Shown piece after piece: positions 14,844 through 23,522 of a DNA stretch of 53,028 bases. This DNA is from DASXSB01 sp036506275. Lineage in GTDB: Bacteria; Methylomirabilota; Methylomirabilia; Rokubacteriales; CSP1-6. The DNA lies in the NCBI GenBank assembly GCA_036506275.1, contig DASXSB010000052.1, positions 1-53,028 on the forward strand, read 5' to 3'. The notes under the pieces were generated by a model. That model was given only the letters and a program-made list of their open reading frames with translations. It was not told the origin of the DNA and searched no databases. The number at the start of each line of letters is the position of its first letter. Position 1 is the first letter of the stretch. A program made the translations under genes and the position numbers.

Positions 14844-15988
14844 GACAGGAGCTCCTTGGCGATGATGAGGCGCTGGATCTGGTTGGTGCCCTCGTAGATC
14901 TGCATGATCTTGGCGTCGCGCATGTAGCGCTCCACCGGAAACTCGCGCGTGTAGCCGTAGCCGCCGAAGATCTGCACGGCGTCGGTGGCCACCTTCATGG
15001 CGGCGTCGCCCGCCGTGCACTTCGCCATCGACGCTTCGTAGGTGTTGCCGGTGATGCCGGCGTCCACCTGGCGCGCGGCATGATGCACCATCAGCCGGGC
15101 TCCGTGCATCTGCATCGCCATGTCGGCGAGCATGAACTGGATGCCCTGGAAGGCGGCGATGGGCTGGCCGAACTGCTGGCGCTCCTTCGCGTAGCCGACG
15201 GCGGCATCGAGCGCGGCCTGGCCGATGCCGACGGCGAGGGCGCCGGTGGCGGGACGGGTGATGTCGAGCGTCTGCATGGCGATCCGGAAGCCATCGCCCT
15301 CGGCGCCCAGGCGCTGCTCCACCGGCACCACGCAGTCCGTGAAGTGCAACGCGACCGTGGGCGAGGCGCGGATCCCCATCTTCCGCTCCTTCTTACCGAC
15401 GGAGAACCCGGGCCTGTCGGGCTCGATGAGAAAGGCGGTGACGCCCTTCGCGCGCTGGGCGGGATCCACGGTGGCGAACACGCACAGCACGTCGGCGTGG
15501 TCGCCGTTGGTGCACCACTGCTTGGAGCCGTTGAGGACGTAGTGATCGCCGCCGCGCACCGCCGTCGTCTTGAGACCGGCGGCGTCCGAGCCCGCGCCCG
15601 GCTCCGAGAGCGAGTAAGCGCAGAGAATTTCGCCCGCGGCCAGGCGCGGGAGGTACTTCTTCTTCTGCTCCTCGGTGCCGGCGAGCAGGATCGGAAGCCC
15701 GCCCAGGGGCTGATCGATGAACTGGGTGCCGGTGGCCGCACACGCCCACGCGATCTCTTCCGCCACCAGCGAGAGGGCGAGGCACCCCATGTCGCTGCCG
15801 CCGTACCGTTCCGGGACCCAGATGCCGAGCAGCCCCGACTCGATGACGGCCTTCATCGACTCCTCGGGATACGTCTCGGTCTCGTCGTAATGCGCCGCGT
15901 GGGGCGCGATTCGCTCGCGCGCGACCTTGCGCGCGAGGTCCCGGATCATGCGCTGGTCGTCGGTGAGATAGAACAGGCGGTCGTTCAT
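14840..15988 (-). CDS. Acyl-CoA dehydrogenase (catalytic Glu present)
   Basis: This 382-aa flavoenzyme is full length. It has an N-terminal helical domain (LTDDQRMIRDLARKVARE), a beta-domain with CAYSLSEPGAGSD and KQWCTNGDHADV, and a C-terminal domain ending IYEGTNQIQRL, where Glu366 is the expected catalytic base. It introduces a 2,3-double bond in an acyl-CoA and passes electrons to ETF. The start ATG overlaps the upstream SRPBCC gene by 4 nt, and its stop overlaps the E1 start by 4 nt. It differs from the second dehydrogenase of the cluster (33505-34677), which lacks this Glu. Confidence 0.95.
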   Translation of the reverse strand: MNDRLFYLTDDQRMIRDLARKVARERIAPHAAHYDETETYPEESMKAVIESGLLGIWVPERYGGSDMGCLALSLVAEEIAWACAATGTQFIDQPLGGLPILLAGTEEQKKKYLPRLAAGEILCAYSLSEPGAGSDAAGLKTTAVRGGDHYVLNGSKQWCTNGDHADVLCVFATVDPAQRAKGVTAFLIEPDRPGFSVGKKERKMGIRASPTVALHFTDCVVPVEQRLGAEGDGFRIAMQTLDITRPATGALAVGIGQAALDAAVGYAKERQQFGQPIAAFQGIQFMLADMAMQMHGARLMVHHAARQVDAGITGNTYEASMAKCTAGDAAMKVATDAVQIFGGYGYTREFPVERYMRDAKIMQIYEGTNQIQRLIIAKELLS

Positions 15989-16584
15989 GACCGGGTCGCC
16001 TCCCGCGCGATCGACCGTAACATCAGGCGCCGAATGAGGCCGCTGAACGGCCGGATGAGGAACCAGTAGAGCCGGAAACGGCGACGGCTGGACGCGTCCG
16101 CGCACCAGACGCGCGTCTCCGTAGTCAGCAGGGTGGCCCCGTTGCCGTGGGGCGTGAGCGTGAAATCCCACACGGCCTTCGCGTATCCCGCCTCGCGGAA
16201 GCGGACGAAGCCGTCGGGCTCCACGCGCACCGGCTTCGAGGCCGCCGTCCAGAAGCGGCCGATCGCACCGAGCGCCACCTCGTGCGGCGGGCGTTGGCCG
16301 AGAACGATGAAGCGGGCGGCGATCGCGTGCTCGAGCGTGAGCGGAGCCGCGTCGGAGCCCGGCGGCCGTCGCCGCGCGGCCGGCAGCGCGCGTAACGTCA
16401 TGAGGAGCCGGACCACCGGCGACGCGCCCAGGTCGGCGCGCCAGAGGGCGGCGTAGACAACGGCGGGCGGCGCCGCCACCGTGCGCGCGTGGCGCTCTAC
16501 CGCGTCGAACCGTGGCATGAACTGATCGATCAGCCGCGACGCGCCCACCGCCGGAGGCTCTGCACCAGGTGCCATCGTCGCCAT
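15985..16584 (-). CDS. SRPBCC-fold protein
   Basis: The 199-aa protein fits the START/SRPBCC (polyketide-cyclase-like) fold: ERHARTVAAPPAVVYAALWRADL at the N-terminus, FTLTPHGNGATLLTTETRVWC in the middle, and a C-terminal amphipathic helix (RRFRLYWFLIRPFSGLIRRLM) that could sit on the membrane. Such proteins bind hydrophobic ligands. It lies between the outer-membrane protein and acyl-CoA dehydrogenase genes, with a 15-nt gap and a 4-nt overlap. The ligand is unknown; binding of the pathway substrate or an intermediate is only a context inference. Confidence 0.75.
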   Translation of the reverse strand: MATMAPGAEPPAVGASRLIDQFMPRFDAVERHARTVAAPPAVVYAALWRADLGASPVVRLLMTLRALPAARRRPPGSDAAPLTLEHAIAARFIVLGQRPPHEVALGAIGRFWTAASKPVRVEPDGFVRFREAGYAKAVWDFTLTPHGNGATLLTTETRVWCADASSRRRFRLYWFLIRPFSGLIRRLMLRSIAREATRS

Positions 16585-16599
16585 CGTGGGCGGTTGCGT

Positions 16600-17532
16600 T
16601 CAGAAGCGGTAGGAGACGCCGACGTAGGGGCCGTAGCGCTCGATGACGATCTCGTTCAGGCGCTGTTTCACATCGCCCGCCACGGTGTGGGCGGTCTCGG
16701 TGCCTCGGCCGGACTCGAGCCGGAAGTATCGAAAGCCGGTCTCCGCCGAGAAATGCTTGTTGATGTTGTAGACGAGTCCGCCGTCGAGCTGGTAGCCGAA
16801 GCCGCCGTCGGCGTGCGCGGAGAAACTCGGGTCGTGACGCAGGTCCGGGCGGAGGGGATGCTCGTCCTCGAGCTCCACGTGCGACCACGGCAGGATCGCC
16901 CCCGCGAGCTTGACGCCGAGGCCGCGGTACACGGGCACGTGAGCACGGGCACCGATGCGGAGGCTGTTGAAGGTGAACGTCTCGCTGATCGCGCGCACGT
17001 CGTTCGAAATCGAGACCGTCCCCGTGGCGCCGAAGGCGTCGTAGTCCTCGCGCCAATACTGATGACCGATGAAGGCGTCGACGTAGCCGGCGCGCGGTGT
17101 CGCGCGCTCGCCCCAGGTGACGAGCCGGACGCCGACGGCGAGGTCGACGTAGACGAGTGAGCCCACGACCGAGGAGCGCGTGTGGGACACGCGGTCGGTG
17201 CGGTCGTTGCCGGCGAAATCGTCGTCGATGAGCACGCCGTCGAAGACGGCGCCGGCGCCGATGGCGCCGAGCACGACCAGGCGCTTCCACACGAACTCGG
17301 CGTTGACCTCCGGCACGACGGTGTCGAGCCCGCGCCACCTGAGCTCGGAGAGGACATTGGGCGTGCCGGAGCCGGCGGCGACGCTGAACCGCGTGTCCCC
17401 CGTGAGAAGCGACAGGCGACCACCGAGCGTGAGCAGGTAGTCGGCGCCGCCGTCCCCGGCGGCCACCGGGGATACCGCCAGCGCGAGCAGCATCATCGCG
17501 ACCGGGATGTGGATGCGGCGCCGCCGATTCAT
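16600..17532 (-). CDS. Outer-membrane beta-barrel protein
   Basis: The 310-aa protein has a signal peptide (residues about 1-25, MMLLALAVSPVAAG). It then has alternating amphipathic strands rich in aromatic residues (LTLGGRLSLL, YVDAFIGHQYW, FGYQLDGGLVYNI) and a C-terminal phenylalanine (VGVSYRF), the classical outer-membrane assembly signal. It is probably a pore or receptor for the compound imported by the LIV system in the same cluster, but that link is inference. Its ATG overlaps the stop of the acyl-CoA synthetase by 4 nt. An outer-membrane gene placed inside a cytoplasmic catabolic operon is unusual. Confidence 0.78.
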   Translation of the reverse strand: MNRRRRIHIPVAMMLLALAVSPVAAGDGGADYLLTLGGRLSLLTGDTRFSVAAGSGTPNVLSELRWRGLDTVVPEVNAEFVWKRLVVLGAIGAGAVFDGVLIDDDFAGNDRTDRVSHTRSSVVGSLVYVDLAVGVRLVTWGERATPRAGYVDAFIGHQYWREDYDAFGATGTVSISNDVRAISETFTFNSLRIGARAHVPVYRGLGVKLAGAILPWSHVELEDEHPLRPDLRHDPSFSAHADGGFGYQLDGGLVYNINKHFSAETGFRYFRLESGRGTETAHTVAGDVKQRLNEIVIERYGPYVGVSYRF

Positions 17533-19577
17533 GTCGCCTCCCCCACGATGACGACACAGTCTACCGCGACCACGTCGGCGCCGGCGGCGATCACGGGATT
17601 CACGTCCACCTCGAGCACGCGCCGGCGCGCCGCCATGAACGCGCTCACGGCGCGGACGGCCCGAACGAGCGCCGTCTCGTCGACGCGGGGCAATCCGCGC
17701 GCACCGGCGAGGAGTCGTCCCCGCACGCCTTCGTGCAACATCTCCTCCGCCTCTCCCTCCATCACCGGCGCCAGGCGCACGGACACGTCGCGGATCGCCT
17801 CCGTGAGCACGCCGCCGGTGCCGACAGCGACCACGGGGCCGAAGCTCGGATCGCGCCGTCCCCCCAGCAGCAGCTCGATCCCGGGTCCGACGCGTTCCTG
17901 CACGATCATGCGCTCGCCGATCCCGCGCGCACGGAGAGCGCGACAGGCGGCGCGGACACCGTCGGCGTCGCGGACGTCGAGATGCACCGCGCCCGCTTCC
18001 GTCTTGTGCACGAGCCCGGGCGCGTCGCCCTTGACGACGACGGGAAAGCCGATCGCGGCCGCCGCCATCACCGCGGCGTCCTCGTCGGTCGCGACCTGCT
18101 CGCGGCAGAAGCGAAGACCGAACGCCTCCAGGGCGCGTCGGGCCACCGCGTACGGCACCGGGCCCGAGCCCGTCGCCAGCGCTTGCTCGACATCCGCTGG
18201 CAGCACGACGTCGGCGGCGGGAGCGGCCGGCGTCGGGGGCGAGGCCGCGCAGAGGACGCGCCACGCGCGCACGGCGCGTTCGGGACTCGGCAACACCGGG
18301 ATCCCGCCCGCACGCAGTCGCGCCTCCACGCGGGGCGCGTCGGCGCTGAAGGCGGTGACCGGCTTGCCCGTGCTCTCCGCGGCCGCCACCAGGGCGGCCG
18401 CGAACTCCGGGATGTCGAGGCCCACGTTCACGGCCACCGCGCCCGCGACGTCCGGATTGTCGAGCACGATCTTCACGGCGGCGGCGATGCGGGCAGGTTC
18501 TACCTGCGGCGTGAGGTCGACCGGATTCCCGACGGCCGCGAACGACGGCAGCAACCCGCGCAGGGCCGCCCGCGTCCCGCGGTCGAGCGGCGGCACCACC
18601 AACCCTTCCCGTTCCGCGGCGTCGGCGGCGATCACGGACGGCCCGCCCGACACCGTGAGCACCGCTACGCGCGGCCGCGCGGCGCGCCGGGCGCCGGCGA
18701 CCACCAGCGTCTCGATGGCATCGAAGAATTCCTCCGTTTCCTCGGCGAGGACGATCCGCGCCCGCGCGCAGGCCGCGCGAAAGACGTCGTGGGACCCGGC
18801 GAGCGAGCCCGTGTGCGAGCCCGCCGCGCGACGGCCCGCGTCCGAGCGCCCGCCCTTCAGGACCACGATCGGTTTCTTGCCCACCGCCCGCGCCGCCACC
18901 TGCACGAAGCGCTCGCCGTCGCGCAGCGCCTCCACGAAGCACGCGATGAGGGTGGTGGCGGGATCCGCCACGAGGTACTCGACCGCCTCCGTGATCCCCA
19001 CGTCGGCCTGGTTTCCGATGCTGACAAAACGGGAGACGCCGAGACCGCGGCTGGCGAGATGACGAAAGACGAGACCGCCGTACGCGCCGCTCTGGGATAC
19101 GACGCCGATGCCGCCGCCGACGCGCGGCAGGTCCCAGAAGTACGTCGCGTTGAGGCTCACCGGCGCCGAGAACACGCCCATGCAGTTCGGCCCCACGAGA
19201 CGGAGGCCGGCGGCGCGGGCCATCTCGATCAGCTCGGCCTCCGCGTCGCGCCCATCCGCGTCGACCTCGCCGAACCCCGACGAGAGCACGACGGCCGCGC
19301 GCACCCGCCGGCTCGCGAGCGCGCGCAACGCGCCCCGCACCGCCGGCGCGGGCAGGCTCACGAGCGCGAGGTCCACGCCGTACGGCAGCGCCTCCACGGT
19401 GGTGACGGTCGCGCAGCCGAGGATCGATTCGCCGGCGGGGTTCACGGGATAGAGGGCCCCCGCGTAGCCGCCCTCCTTGACGTTCTGGAGGAGACGGTAG
19501 CCGAGCTTGGCGGGGTTGCGAGACACGCCGAGGACGGCCACCGCGCGCGGCGCGAAGAGCGCGTCGAGGTCGCTCAT
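17529..19577 (-). CDS. ADP-forming acyl-CoA synthetase (acetate-CoA ligase type, fused)
   Basis: This 682-aa protein combines the alpha and beta parts of NDP-forming acyl-CoA synthetases. A Rossmann CoA-binding domain comes first (AVAVLGVSRNPAKLGY, GPNCMG). A CoA-ligase domain follows, with the histidine loop GSHTGSLAGS (about residues 255-265). The C-terminal ATP-grasp domain (about 460-682) has VVKGDAPGLVHKTEAGAV. It makes an acyl-CoA from acid, ATP and CoA, or works backwards to conserve ATP. The acid is not known. Overlaps of 4 nt join it to both neighbours. With the PaaK-type ligase just upstream, the cluster carries two different CoA-activating systems. Confidence 0.93.
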   Translation of the reverse strand: MSDLDALFAPRAVAVLGVSRNPAKLGYRLLQNVKEGGYAGALYPVNPAGESILGCATVTTVEALPYGVDLALVSLPAPAVRGALRALASRRVRAAVVLSSGFGEVDADGRDAEAELIEMARAAGLRLVGPNCMGVFSAPVSLNATYFWDLPRVGGGIGVVSQSGAYGGLVFRHLASRGLGVSRFVSIGNQADVGITEAVEYLVADPATTLIACFVEALRDGERFVQVAARAVGKKPIVVLKGGRSDAGRRAAGSHTGSLAGSHDVFRAACARARIVLAEETEEFFDAIETLVVAGARRAARPRVAVLTVSGGPSVIAADAAEREGLVVPPLDRGTRAALRGLLPSFAAVGNPVDLTPQVEPARIAAAVKIVLDNPDVAGAVAVNVGLDIPEFAAALVAAAESTGKPVTAFSADAPRVEARLRAGGIPVLPSPERAVRAWRVLCAASPPTPAAPAADVVLPADVEQALATGSGPVPYAVARRALEAFGLRFCREQVATDEDAAVMAAAAIGFPVVVKGDAPGLVHKTEAGAVHLDVRDADGVRAACRALRARGIGERMIVQERVGPGIELLLGGRRDPSFGPVVAVGTGGVLTEAIRDVSVRLAPVMEGEAEEMLHEGVRGRLLAGARGLPRVDETALVRAVRAVSAFMAARRRVLEVDVNPVIAAGADVVAVDCVVIVGEAT

Positions 19578-20851
19578 CGCGCTCGCCGGGCGTCGATCAC
19601 GCGCACGGCCTTGCCCACCGGCCGCTCCATGGCGCCGGGCGCGCACAGGCGCACGTCCGCGCTCAACGCGAGAAGGTCATGGATCTCGCGGCGCAGGCGG
19701 GCCGCGAGGCCGTCGTCGCCGGCGCGCTCGGATTCCACGGTCACCGTGAGGCGGTCGCCGCCGGCGTCGGCGTCGAGGCGGATCTGATACTCGGGCCCGA
19801 CCTCGCGGTGGCGCAGCAACACGGTCTCGATCTGGCGGGGATAGAAGTTCACGCCCTTCACGATGATCATGTCGTCCGTGCGACCACGGAAGCGGTCCAC
19901 CCGCAGCGCCGTGCGGCCGCACGCGCAGCGCTCCCGCGAGACCACGCGCGTGACGTCGCGCGTGCGATAGCGGATCAGGGGCAGGCCGGAGCGCGTGAGG
20001 GTGGAGATCACGAGCTCGCCCTCGTCGCCGTCGGGCACGGCGGCGCCGGTGACGGGGTCGACGATCTCGGGAAAGTAGTGGTCCTCCCACACGTGGATGC
20101 CGGCGCGCGCCTCGCAGTCGATGCCGAGTCCCGGTCCGCCCGTCTCCGTCATCCCGATGATGTCGAAGGTGCGGACGTCGAACTCGCTCTCGATGCGCCG
20201 CCGGAGCTCGTCCGACCACATCTCGGAACCGAGGATAGCTACCCGCAGCGCGAGCCGCCGGAGGTCGAAGCCTTCCTCGCGCGCCACCTCGATGAGCCGC
20301 AATGGATAGGTGGCGATGGCGGCGAGCACGGTCGCGCGGAGGTCGTGGAGGAGCCGGAGCTGCAGCGACGTGCGACCGGCGCCGGTGGGAACCACCATCG
20401 CCCCCAGTCGCTCCGCCCCGTAGTGAAAGCCGAAGCCACCCGTGAACAGCCCGAACGACGGCGTGATCTGGATGACGTCGTCGCGGGTGACGCCGGCGGC
20501 GGCATAGCAGCGGGCCATGACCTCCGCCCACTGCTCGACATCGCCCTCGGTGTACGGATTGAGGATCGGGTTGCCGGTGGTCCCGCTCGACATGTGGAGG
20601 CGACGATATCCGCTCGCCTTCGCGCACGCGAGCCCCCACGGATAGGCGTCGCGCAGCTCGTCCTTGGTGAGAAACGGCAGTCGCCGCCAGTCCGCGAGCT
20701 GCTTGATGTCGCCCGCCGCGACCCCGCCCAGCCGGCCCACGTAGGTGGCGTTCTCTCCGATGGCGGCGAGGGTGGCGCGCATGCGCTCGAGCTGGACCCG
20801 CTCCAGCGCTTCGCGCGGCATCGCCTCCCGCGCGGGATCCAGGAGGCTCAC
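19574..20851 (-). CDS. Phenylacetate-CoA ligase-type (PaaK family) acyl-CoA ligase
   Basis: This 425-aa AMP-forming ligase has the PaaK layout: FLTKDELRDAYPWG, the P-loop-like SSGTTGNP (about residues 90-97), GMTETGGPG with an adenylate site, then IRYRTRDVTR and GRTDDMIIVKGVNFYP. A cysteine pair in RERCACGRTALRV is typical of this family. It activates an aromatic or aryl acid to its CoA ester, and phenylacetate is only one possibility. The GTG at 20851 is chosen because it forms a GTGA overlap with the LivF stop; an internal ATG 10 codons later would break this pattern. Confidence 0.92.
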   Translation of the reverse strand: MSLLDPAREAMPREALERVQLERMRATLAAIGENATYVGRLGGVAAGDIKQLADWRRLPFLTKDELRDAYPWGLACAKASGYRRLHMSSGTTGNPILNPYTEGDVEQWAEVMARCYAAAGVTRDDVIQITPSFGLFTGGFGFHYGAERLGAMVVPTGAGRTSLQLRLLHDLRATVLAAIATYPLRLIEVAREEGFDLRRLALRVAILGSEMWSDELRRRIESEFDVRTFDIIGMTETGGPGLGIDCEARAGIHVWEDHYFPEIVDPVTGAAVPDGDEGELVISTLTRSGLPLIRYRTRDVTRVVSRERCACGRTALRVDRFRGRTDDMIIVKGVNFYPRQIETVLLRHREVGPEYQIRLDADAGGDRLTVTVESERAGDDGLAARLRREIHDLLALSADVRLCAPGAMERPVGKAVRVIDARRAR

Positions 20852-21564
20852 CGCTTGCCGCGCCCGACGCCGAGGTAGGCAGCGCGGATACGGTCGTCGG
20901 TGGCGAGGGCGGCGCTGGCCCCCGCGGCCGCGATTCGCCCCGTTTCCAGGACGTACGCCCGGGCGGCCAGCGCCAGCGCCGCGCGGGCGTTCTGCTCCAC
21001 GAGCAGGACCGCCACCCCTGTCTCGTTGATGCGCCGGATGATCCGAAAGATCTCGCGGGTGAGGAGCGGGGCCAGACCGAGCGAGGGCTCGTCGAGGAGG
21101 AGCAGGCGCGGCCGCGTCATGAGAGCGCGGGCGATGGCCAACATCTGCTGCTCGCCCCCCGACAACGTCCCCGCGCGCTGCCGCCTTCGCTCGCGGAGCA
21201 CGGGGAAGAGCGCGAAGGCCGCTTCCATCCGCGCCGGCACCTCGGCGCGCGCCAGCGTGTGGCCACCCACGAGCAGGTTCTCCTGCACGGTGAAGTCGGT
21301 GAAGACGTCCCGCCCCTCCGGCACGTGACCGATGCCGGCGGCGACGACGGCGTCGGCGCTCCACGCGGTGATGTCGCGGCCGTCGTGAACGATGCGGCCG
21401 CGCGTCGGCCGCACGAGGCCGGAGACGGCGCGGAGCGTGGTGGACTTCCCGGCTCCGTTCGCGCCCAGGAGCGCGACGATCTGTCCCGCGCCCACGCCGA
21501 GGGAGACGTCTTCGAGGGCGCGGCGCTTGCCGTAGTAGACGCTGACCCCGTGCAGCTCAAGCAT
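20848..21564 (-). CDS. livF: ABC transporter ATP-binding protein, LivF type
   Basis: This 238-aa ATPase has Walker A GANGAGKST (about residues 34-42), signature LSGGEQQ, Walker B LLLLDEPSLGL and the switch histidine region replaced by LLVEQN, all typical of LivF. It powers import through LivH/LivM. Its start overlaps the LivG stop by 8 nt, and its stop overlaps the PaaK-type ligase start. Confidence 0.95.
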   Translation of the reverse strand: MLELHGVSVYYGKRRALEDVSLGVGAGQIVALLGANGAGKSTTLRAVSGLVRPTRGRIVHDGRDITAWSADAVVAAGIGHVPEGRDVFTDFTVQENLLVGGHTLARAEVPARMEAAFALFPVLRERRRQRAGTLSGGEQQMLAIARALMTRPRLLLLDEPSLGLAPLLTREIFRIIRRINETGVAVLLVEQNARAALALAARAYVLETGRIAAAGASAALATDDRIRAAYLGVGRGKR

Positions 21565-22330
21565 CGGGGTCCTCGGCGCCGAGGTACGCTTCCACCACGG
21601 CCGGGTGGGCCGCCACCTCGCGCGGCTTGCCCTCCGCGATCGTCCTCCCGTGGTCGAGGACGACCACGCGGTCGGAGATCGTCATCACGACCTCCATGTC
21701 GTGCTCCACGAGCATGATCGTGAGCCCCAGCTCGTCACGGAGGCGACTGATGAGCGCGATCAGCGACTGCGTCTCGGTCGGGTTCAGGCCTCCCGCCGGC
21801 TCGTCGAGGAGCAGCAAGCGCGGCTCCCCCGCGAGCGCCCGCGCCATCTCGAGCCGCTTCTGGTGGCCGAGGGGAAGGCTGCGCGCCTCGATGTCGGCGG
21901 CGGCGGAGAGCCCCACCCGCGCGAGCCAGGCGCGGGCACGGGTGCGCGCCGCCGCTTCCTCGCGCCGTACGCTCGGGAGAAAGAGCGCGGCGCCGAGCAG
22001 ACCGCCGTGCAACCGCGCGTGGCCGCCCACGAGCACGTTGTCGAGGGCACGGAGATGGCCGAACACCTCCGTGTTCTGGAAGGTGCGCGCGATGCCGCGG
22101 CGGGCGATCGCGTGCGGGCTCAGGCGGAGGAGATCCTCGCCGTCGAAGACGACCGAGCCCCGGGACGGACGGTAGAGGCCGCTCACCACGTTGAACACGG
22201 TCGTCTTGCCGGCGCCGTTGGGGCCGATGAGCGCGAAGATTTCCTTGTCCTGGACCTCGAAGCTCACCGCCGACAGCGCGCGCAGGCCCCCGAAGTCGAT
22301 GGAGAGATCGTCGACGGTGAGCAACGCCAC
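21557..22330 (-). CDS. livG: ABC transporter ATP-binding protein, LivG type
   Basis: This 257-aa ATPase has Walker A GPNGAGKTT, the family-typical variant signature LPLGHQKRLE, Walker B LLLLDEPAGGLNP and the switch LVEHDM. The LivG-specific long insert between Walker A and signature (GIARTFQNTEVF to ARAWLARVGL) is present. The GTG start at 22330 lies 2 nt after the LivK stop; an upstream extension would run into LivK. Confidence 0.95.
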   Translation of the reverse strand: MALLTVDDLSIDFGGLRALSAVSFEVQDKEIFALIGPNGAGKTTVFNVVSGLYRPSRGSVVFDGEDLLRLSPHAIARRGIARTFQNTEVFGHLRALDNVLVGGHARLHGGLLGAALFLPSVRREEAAARTRARAWLARVGLSAAADIEARSLPLGHQKRLEMARALAGEPRLLLLDEPAGGLNPTETQSLIALISRLRDELGLTIMLVEHDMEVVMTISDRVVVLDHGRTIAEGKPREVAAHPAVVEAYLGAEDPDA

Positions 22331-22332
22331 CG

Positions 22333-23499
22333 CTAGTCGCCGGACTTGAGCCAGTCCGTGAGCGGCTTGAACCGTCCCTTCTCGACCCGCACCCAGAATC
22401 CCTGCGTCTGCGTCTCGTGGTCGGCGCCGATCGTCAAGGGAGGGAGGATGCCGCCGCTCTCGAAGCCCTTCACGCTCTCCAGCGCGGTCACGAGACCGTC
22501 GCGCGTCAGCGAGCGGCCGGCCCGTCGCGCCGCTTCCGTGAACAGCATGGCCGCGAAATATCCGGACAGCGAGTAGCGGTTCGGCTCGTTCTTGCCGAAG
22601 TACTTCTGCATGGCCTCGCGGTACGCGCGCATGCCGGGCAGATCGGAGACGAGCGGATCGGGCCACAGCGACAGGCCCTCCACGCCCTCGGCGGCGTCGC
22701 CGGCGAGGCCGAGATAGCGTTCGTCGGTGAGCGGGCCCGCCGAGACCATCACGGTGTCCGTCCACGCGATCTTCTCGCGCTCCTTGAGCGCCTGTGCCCC
22801 CGGCCCCGGCGTGAGAACCAGGAACGTGACTTGCGGGTGGGCCGCGCGCAGCTTGGCCACCTGCGCGCTGACGTCGGTGGCGCCTCGCTTCACCGGCTCC
22901 GCCGCCACCATCCGAGCCCCGTGACGCGTGAACTCCTTCTCGAAAGCGGTGAGGAACGCCTTGCCGTACTCGTCGTCCTGGTAGAGGGTGGCGAACGCCC
23001 GGTACTTCCGTGGGCCCGTCAGATAGTCGACCATCATGCGGGCCTGGCGATCGTAGAGCGTCATGCCGCTGAAGACGTACTTCTTGCCCCGCGTGATCGG
23101 CGATCCTTGAAAGGGAAAGAGCAGCGGCACCCGGTTCTCTTCGAGGTACTCGAGCGTGGCCGCCACCGGGGCCGTCCCCTGCGGCGCGATGATGGCGAAC
23201 ACCCTGTCCTGCTCCACGAGCTTGCGCGTGTTGGCGACCGCTTCCTGCGGCTTGTAGCCGTCGTCGTAGTACACCGTCCGTACCTTGCGCCCGTGGATCC
23301 CGCCCGTGTCGTTCACGACCTTGAAGTAGAGATCGACGCCGTACCGCGTCGCCTGTTCCCCCGAGTACGCGAGGGGACCCGAGAAGGAGTTGGAGCAGCC
23401 GAGAACGATCTCGGTGTCGCTCACGCCCTGCTGGGCGGGCGCGGGCGCCGCCGTCAGCGCGAGGAGCACGGCGACGAGCGAGACGAGGAAGACACGCAT
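22333..23499 (-). CDS. ABC transporter substrate-binding protein, LivK type
   Basis: This 388-aa periplasmic protein has a signal peptide (about residues 1-22, ending APAPAQQ) and a type I periplasmic binding fold. Motifs are GCSNSFSGPLAYSG at the first ligand loop, VNDTGGIHGRKV, YYDDGYKPQEAV, and IIAPQGTAPVAATLEYLEE. Aromatic and charged residues at the ligand loops differ from those in leucine-binding LivJ/LivK, so amino acid specificity should not be assumed. It sits in the middle of the Liv genes, giving the order livH-livM-livK-livG-livF. Confidence 0.92.
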   Translation of the reverse strand: MRVFLVSLVAVLLALTAAPAPAQQGVSDTEIVLGCSNSFSGPLAYSGEQATRYGVDLYFKVVNDTGGIHGRKVRTVYYDDGYKPQEAVANTRKLVEQDRVFAIIAPQGTAPVAATLEYLEENRVPLLFPFQGSPITRGKKYVFSGMTLYDRQARMMVDYLTGPRKYRAFATLYQDDEYGKAFLTAFEKEFTRHGARMVAAEPVKRGATDVSAQVAKLRAAHPQVTFLVLTPGPGAQALKEREKIAWTDTVMVSAGPLTDERYLGLAGDAAEGVEGLSLWPDPLVSDLPGMRAYREAMQKYFGKNEPNRYSLSGYFAAMLFTEAARRAGRSLTRDGLVTALESVKGFESGGILPPLTIGADHETQTQGFWVRVEKGRFKPLTDWLKSGD

Positions 23500-23522
23500 G
23501 GGACGCCTCCCGATGGGCCGGC

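Noticed and set aside
13068..14897. A 609-codon plus-strand frame opposite the fused E1
   Set aside because: It is the reverse shadow of a clear E1 alpha/beta gene and shows no domain.
17182..19787. Two long plus-strand frames opposite the ADP-forming synthetase
   Set aside because: They overlap each other and the well-conserved minus-strand gene; their composition is Arg/Ala-rich without motifs.
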